Source: Rutpela maculata
Taxonomy: Eukaryota; Arthropoda; Insecta; Coleoptera; Cerambycidae
DNA length: 64,000 nt
Reading direction: 5' to 3'
Assembly (NCBI GenBank): GCA_936432065.2
Contig: OW386289.2
Location: forward strand, 135,334,015-135,398,014
The position numbers were made by a program, and so were the translations under genes. Under the pieces are notes generated by a model. That model did no database searches. It was given only the letters and a program-made list of their open reading frames with translations, and was not told the origin of the DNA. Shown here in pieces: positions 59,908 through 64,000 of this stretch (positions within the stretch are counted from its first letter, which is position 1; every line of letters begins with the position of its first letter).

Positions 59908-60003
59908 GATAGTGATAGTGATGGTGATGGCGATGGCGATGGCGATGGCGATGGCGATGGAGATGGCGATGGTGATGGGGGTGACGATGATATGGTGATG
60001 GCG
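59908..60003. repeat. Hexanucleotide microsatellite (GATGGC)n
   Basis: About 95 bases of GATGGC/GATAGT/GATGGT units. The minus-strand frame across it reads as a histidine/arginine run purely because of the repeat and is not called a gene. Confidence 0.9.
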
Positions 60004-60009
60004 GCAGTA

Positions 60010-60845
60010 CTCTTCTCCACTTTATAACGAAAAAATCAGCACCGCTGAACTTTGTACAACTAATAATTGAGATATTGCGGTTACGATAAAGAATTGCAAA
60101 AATGCCAAAGAACACTACTTCTTACATATCGGATCTGCAAACTAAGCAAATCAAGATAGAGAAAAAAGTTAATATGTTCTTTAAACAATATCATATAATG
60201 AGGAAAAATGGGCCATATTCAAAGTGAAATGTACATACAACACCTGTGGATAGAGGATACTTTGGCAGTCACTCATCGTTAATGTATCTATCATCCTTGT
60301 TTACTGAGATAGAGAGCGTTTTGTTGATTTCGGTCAAATATTTCATTGATCATAACTTTTGAACCACCCTATATAATAGGTTCATACTTTGTTCATACTT
60401 GACACGAACCTATATTTCACTTATGTATTTCCCTTAACAGAATTCCATAAAAACCGAAATCGAAATCCAGGTTCGTCTTTACAAAAAACTGACAATTTTT
60501 AATATCTCAAAATCAACCCTGTGTAGCAAAATTGTGAAATCTGTTTCGATATTTCAAGAGAACGGAAAAAATTAAACAAAATAGTATACTTTTTTGTTTG
60601 CGCATCTTATTCAACAAGTTTGACATACATCTAATTTCAAAAGAATTCGAGACAGAAAGAAATTTATCTTCGAGTTAAATTAACAAAAATATTAAATTAA
60701 TTCTTAAACTCTGTACTAGTTGTTTAGTGCCATATCATAATTTAAAAAAACAGCGCGGGTGCAGACATAAACGAAAATATTACTTAATTTTATTAGCCAT
60801 AAGGTAATAATAAATAATTAGAGTAGGGCAATTAATACAGAACTA
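60010..60845. other. A+T-rich DNA, possible element edge at 60372
   Basis: AACCACCCTATATAATAGG near 60362 looks like the right tip (..CCACCCTA|TA) of a TA-target element whose left end was not found. The remainder is A+T-rich without recognised content. Confidence 0.35.
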
Positions 60846-60849
60846 CTAT

Positions 60850-61400
60850 GACTGTTCAAAGTGACCTCCATTCTGTTGAATATATTTTATTGATCAGTGG
60901 TAATATTTCTAATTGCTTTTCTAATCATATTAGGATTATTTCTAACTTCAACACAAGCATTATTTATGTGTTACAAAAGTTCTGCTCTAGTATTAATGTC
61001 TGCATCATACGCCTTTGATTTTAATGGCTCCCAAAGATGATAATCAACAGGATTGAAATCTGGTGACCTTGGGGACTAATGATGAGGCCCATTCCGACCT
61101 ATCCACATGTGTGAAAAATTCTCATTTAGGAAATTTCTCACAATATCCTAAAATCGGGTGGAGCACCTTCATGCTAGAAATGCATTTTCCCAGTATTTTC
61201 ATTTGTCATTAAAACGGATAAAATTTTTTGTAAGAAGTCCAAGTAAACTTCACCTGTTAATCTGTCAGGGAGAACTGTTGAAAACACCACACCAAATATT
61301 AATAGAGAACCGTTGTTGAGATTTATTATACCTTATAGTGTGTGAATTATCACCCTGCTCATACATACGAGTTTCTTGAATTGTAAATACCATCCCTTGT
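60850..61400 (-). pseudogene. Tc1/mariner-type transposase remnant
   Basis: Minus-strand blocks in order: KSQQRFSINIWCGV (~61322), TVLPDRLTGEVYLDFLQKIL (~61285-61230), HFxHEGAPPDF (~61180), IVRNFLNENFSHMWIGRNGP (~61150-61085), SPRSPDFNPVDYHLWEPLKS (~61075-61020), DADINTRAELL (~61005), NNACVEVRNNPNMIRKAIRN (~60965-60905). This is the catalytic half of a mariner-like DDE transposase; the family usually has HDGAPPH, so the second acidic residue is E and the H is D here, and there are stops and at least two frameshifts. It lies directly beside the foldback palindrome but is read away from it. Confidence 0.82.
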
Positions 61401-61426
61401 AATTTGTATCTTATCTATAAATAGAT

Positions 61427-62351
61427 ATATAGGGTGTCAAAATTGTAATTTTCTTTCTCTTTTTTGCAATTTACACTACCTCTTGACCAATCTTCTCCCA
61501 ATTTGGTAAGGAAACATTTTTTAAGCTAATAATTTATATTTTATATCACGCTAGCCCATGGAGGACGCCTCATGAGCTATACCTGATGATGAATATTTTT
61601 TCTCTCTTTTTTTACGAAACGTAGTGACACTTTTGGGTATAAAATCTCACGCAAAAGTCATTTCTATGTAAAAAAGCTACACATGATAGAACTGGATAAT
61701 TCCAACCATTTTCGTGAAAACTGGCGCGAAGATTTCAAGAATTTTTTGAAAACAAACTCAATTTGAAAAGCACAAATCGTATTTACTGAAAAGTGTGTTT
61801 TGGTGACGTCTTAGTTCTGTCAAAATTTCAAACTAATGAAATCGTACGTAAATGACAAAACTAAGACGTCACCAAAGTACACTTTTCAATAAATAAAATT
61901 TGTTCTTCTCAAATTGATTTTGTTTTCAAAAAATTCTTGGCAGCAGTTTTCTCGAAAGAGGTTGAAATTATCAAGTTCAGTCAAGTGTACTTTTTTACGT
62001 AGAAATTACTCCTGTATGAGATTTTCTAGTCAAAAGCGCCACTACGTTCCGTTAAAAAAATAGAAAAATATATATCATCAGGTATAGCTCATGAGGTGCC
62101 CTCCACGGGCTAGCGTGATGTAATACATAAATTATTGTTTCTTAGCTTAAAAAATGTTTCCTTACCAAATTGGGAGAAGATCGGCCAAGAGGTAGTTGAA
62201 ATGTTGCAAAAAGAGAAAAAAAATCACAATTTTGACACCTTGTATCTTTTTCCACAGGAACAATTTCCTAAAGCACGTTTGGTTATATCCTCATATTTTT
62301 ATCCAAAGAATCTACCTTTGAACTATGGCCTATTATTAACGGTCCACCATG
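61427..62351. mobile_element. Foldback palindrome, ~410-bp arms
   Basis: The arms 61427-61835 and ~61855-62265 are inverted copies around a short centre near 61845 (TTGGTGACGTCTTAGTTCTG facing its complement). The right arm continues ~90 bp further to a tip GGTCCACCATG that matches, inverted, the tip CAGGGTGGACC of the single arm at 27639. The left arm lacks that outer part and starts at TAGGGTGTCAAAATTG. The open frame 62135-62362 is arm sequence. Confidence 0.8.
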
Positions 62352-62790
62352 TTTTTTTTTAATTCAACTCTAAAATACATGTAAAAACCTACGTTTTGAA
62401 ATAGAAATTGTCCTCCTAAGAGTCAATGCACCTAAATAATAAGCGATTGAAATTCTGAAATATTTTTTATTTTTAGCTGATTAAATAAATGTCTTGCGCT
62501 AAGATTTAGCAGGGATGTTTAGTTCAGTAAAGGGTATAGTTTCACCAACTTCAGTTAAAATTGATGCATTATTACAGTATGTTTCTTAAATTATCCAAGA
62601 AAGGCAATTTTCAGTGTTTGTTTTTACAAATTAACAAAAAAAGTTTTTTCATAGGTCTATTAGATTTGTTCAAAATTTTATTGCGAACAATTTGGTGTTG
62701 TCATTTTTGCGATACGATTACTAGCACCGGAAATAATAAGAAAAATAGCAACAAATCTCAATGTTGAAATATAAATGGTTTAAATTTTAT
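62352..62790. other. A+T-rich DNA before possible exons
   Basis: One motif-free frame (62561-62767). Nothing else supported. Confidence 0.35.
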
Positions 62791-62792
62791 AG

Positions 62793-62895
62793 AAGGCAAT
62801 GGGCAGATTTAATTCAAAACTTCTCATTACGCTTGTTGTCAGATCGAAAACAAATTAAAACTATAAAATTGCTGCAGCAAAACAATTCCATTTGA
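62793..62895 (+). pseudogene. Possible exon 1 of an unrecognised gene
   Basis: After an acceptor-like TTTAAATTTTATAG the frame reads RQWADLIQNFSLRLLSDRKQ then IKTIKLLQQNNSI and stops at TGA 62893-62895. The residue mix is protein-like, in contrast to surrounding DNA, but I recognise no family. It may belong with the next two entries, or be an isolated fragment of a mobile-element gene. Confidence 0.25.
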
Positions 62896-62989
62896 AATTT
62901 ATTTTGACCACTATATAGAGAGTGGGGCAATTTTCGATTCTCTTGCTTTGACAGCAATCTTTCATTATTAAATTTCCTTACTTTTCCAG

Positions 62990-63072
62990 GTTTTCCAGGT
63001 TTAATAATTGATGAGCAGGAGAGGATAATCTCAAGCATGGAACAAGAAGTACAAGAACATTTGAAGAGCTAA
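62990..63072 (+). pseudogene. Possible terminal exon
   Basis: A good acceptor (TTTCCTTACTTTTCCAG, ending 62989) precedes a frame GFPGLIIDEQERIISSMEQE then VQEHLKS and a TAA stop at 63070-63072. It is glutamate-rich and helix-prone. No domain assigned. Just downstream, GGATAAAGGTGTTATGT begins a small set of repeated words. Confidence 0.32.
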
Positions 63073-63393
63073 GTGGATAAAGGTGTTATGTGACATTTTT
63101 GAAAATTTTGAGATTTCTATACAGACAACCATTTTAACTTATAATCTATCATTCCAATAAGTTTTTGGGGTAATAACCCTTTCCTAAATACGTTCTAATG
63201 TTTGAAAAAGGTGTTATGTACATAAGGTTTTTATATAATTTAATGGATAAAGGTGTCATGATGACATACCACCTTTATCCATTACTGTGCGATATTAAAT
63301 TGTTTTAATCCAAAACAGTTTGCTTTTAAAGTTATGTTATATTGACATTAATGTGACAAGTTGTGTTAAGCGTTTCTTACTATTATAGTGAAA

Positions 63394-63452
63394 ATGGCCA
63401 GTCGTAGTAAACTGATATTACAAATGGCAATGAATAAACGATTTCATGAATC
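63394..63452 (+). CDS. Possible first coding exon (MASRSKLILQM...)
   Basis: GAAAATGG gives a good start context at 63394. The frame reads MASRSKLILQMAMNKRFHES followed by a donor-like G|GTAAGA near 63452; unspliced it stays open to ~63565. The short basic start resembles the opening of some multicopy insect proteins, but that is a weak memory. No downstream exon is visible before the window ends, so the rest would lie outside. Confidence 0.3.
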
Positions 63453-63569
63453 CGGTAAGATGTTTATAAATTGGCTGATATTTGGGAATAGTGCTTATTA
63501 CAGTGTTTTAATCCATATATTCATTTTGTTCAATTTCGAGATGGTATGTGTACACTTGAGTATCTAATT

Positions 63570-64000
63570 GCTGTAAACACATTTATACCTTTTGGCAATT
63601 CAGCAGAAATCAGTCAAGTAGTGGCAATTTCTTCCCAGACAAATTTTAATAATGTTTTAAAAACAAACCATTATCAATGTAAAATGCAATAATAAAATAC
63701 GAATTTACCAAAGTATTCTAGCAAGTTAGTCTGTAAATCAGAAATACTGGAAAGTGACGCTTTGCGGTGTTGATTTTTGTACAAATAAATAAATAAAACA
63801 TTTTTATGCTGGCAAGTAGAAGCAGGGCTGGACCGTAGAAATTTTTATGACAAAAGCAAAACTGATATCTGGCATGGCTTCTTAAAATAATTAAACATAT
63901 TTACAAATAAATATAATACGAGTGAGAGTTGAAATATACAGCTAGCTAAATAAAAATAAAGCATTAAATTGTTTAAGGCAAATCTGGCGAATTCCGAAAT
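63570..64000. other. A+T-rich end of window
   Basis: No recognisable feature. If 63394-63452 is a first exon, this would be intron. Confidence 0.35.

Noticed and set aside
59900..60115. Histidine/arginine-repeat protein on the minus strand
   Set aside because: It is the translation of the GATGGC microsatellite.
1..64000. CRISPR array, operon or prokaryotic promoter features
   Set aside because: Repeats are of eukaryotic transposon and satellite type, coding density is minimal and no short evenly spaced repeats with unique spacers occur.

Overview
The window looks like A+T-rich nuclear DNA from an insect with a large, repeat-rich genome. There are no operons, no dense coding and no CRISPR. 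It contains decayed non-LTR retrotransposons, TA-target inverted-repeat transposons, a hAT-type MITE, a Helitron-like element, an LTR-retrotransposon solo LTR, 5S-rRNA-like short retroelements and several degenerate satellites. I cannot name the species or order from sequence alone. No intact host protein-coding gene was found; the window reads as intergenic or large-intron DNA. A few possible exon fragments lie at 28.6-28.9 kb and 62.8-63.5 kb.

Layout: 0-5.2 kb holds three LINE remnants, one split by a 5S-like SINE, plus an LTR-like block. 5.2-15 kb carries a 5S-like element, TIR elements at 8.5-9.6 and 10.9-11.6 kb, a solo LTR at 13.9-14.3 kb and some GC-richer islands. 15.3-21.3 kb is one 6.1-kb foldback transposon (TA target duplication) with a 2.6-kb element nested in its left arm and a transposase C-terminus left in its right arm. 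21-34 kb has a coding remnant with a SENY motif, a LINE RT remnant, a lone foldback arm, a degenerate THAP domain and the end of another LINE. 34-39 kb has a 109-bp palindromic MITE, a 1.36-kb hAT MITE, a Helitron-like element, a second 5S-like element and a small TIR element. 39.5-42.3 kb is a decayed ~200-bp satellite interrupted by a 914-bp TIR element.

43.7-48.1 kb and 52.5-54.6 kb are two copies of one composite TIR element. The first copy carries two later insertions, a 2.0-kb LINE and a 0.6-kb palindromic element; the second preserves both empty sites. Between them is a 2.0-kb TIR element. 55-64 kb holds minisatellite and inverted satellite arrays, a mariner-type transposase remnant, a second foldback palindrome and possible exons at the right edge.

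The elements do not form a pathway. What the window records well is an order of insertion, because several target duplications and empty/filled site pairs can be read directly. All superfamily names come from terminal motifs, target duplications or remembered protein motifs and were not checked by database search. Positions of diverged repeats are approximate to about 10-50 bases.
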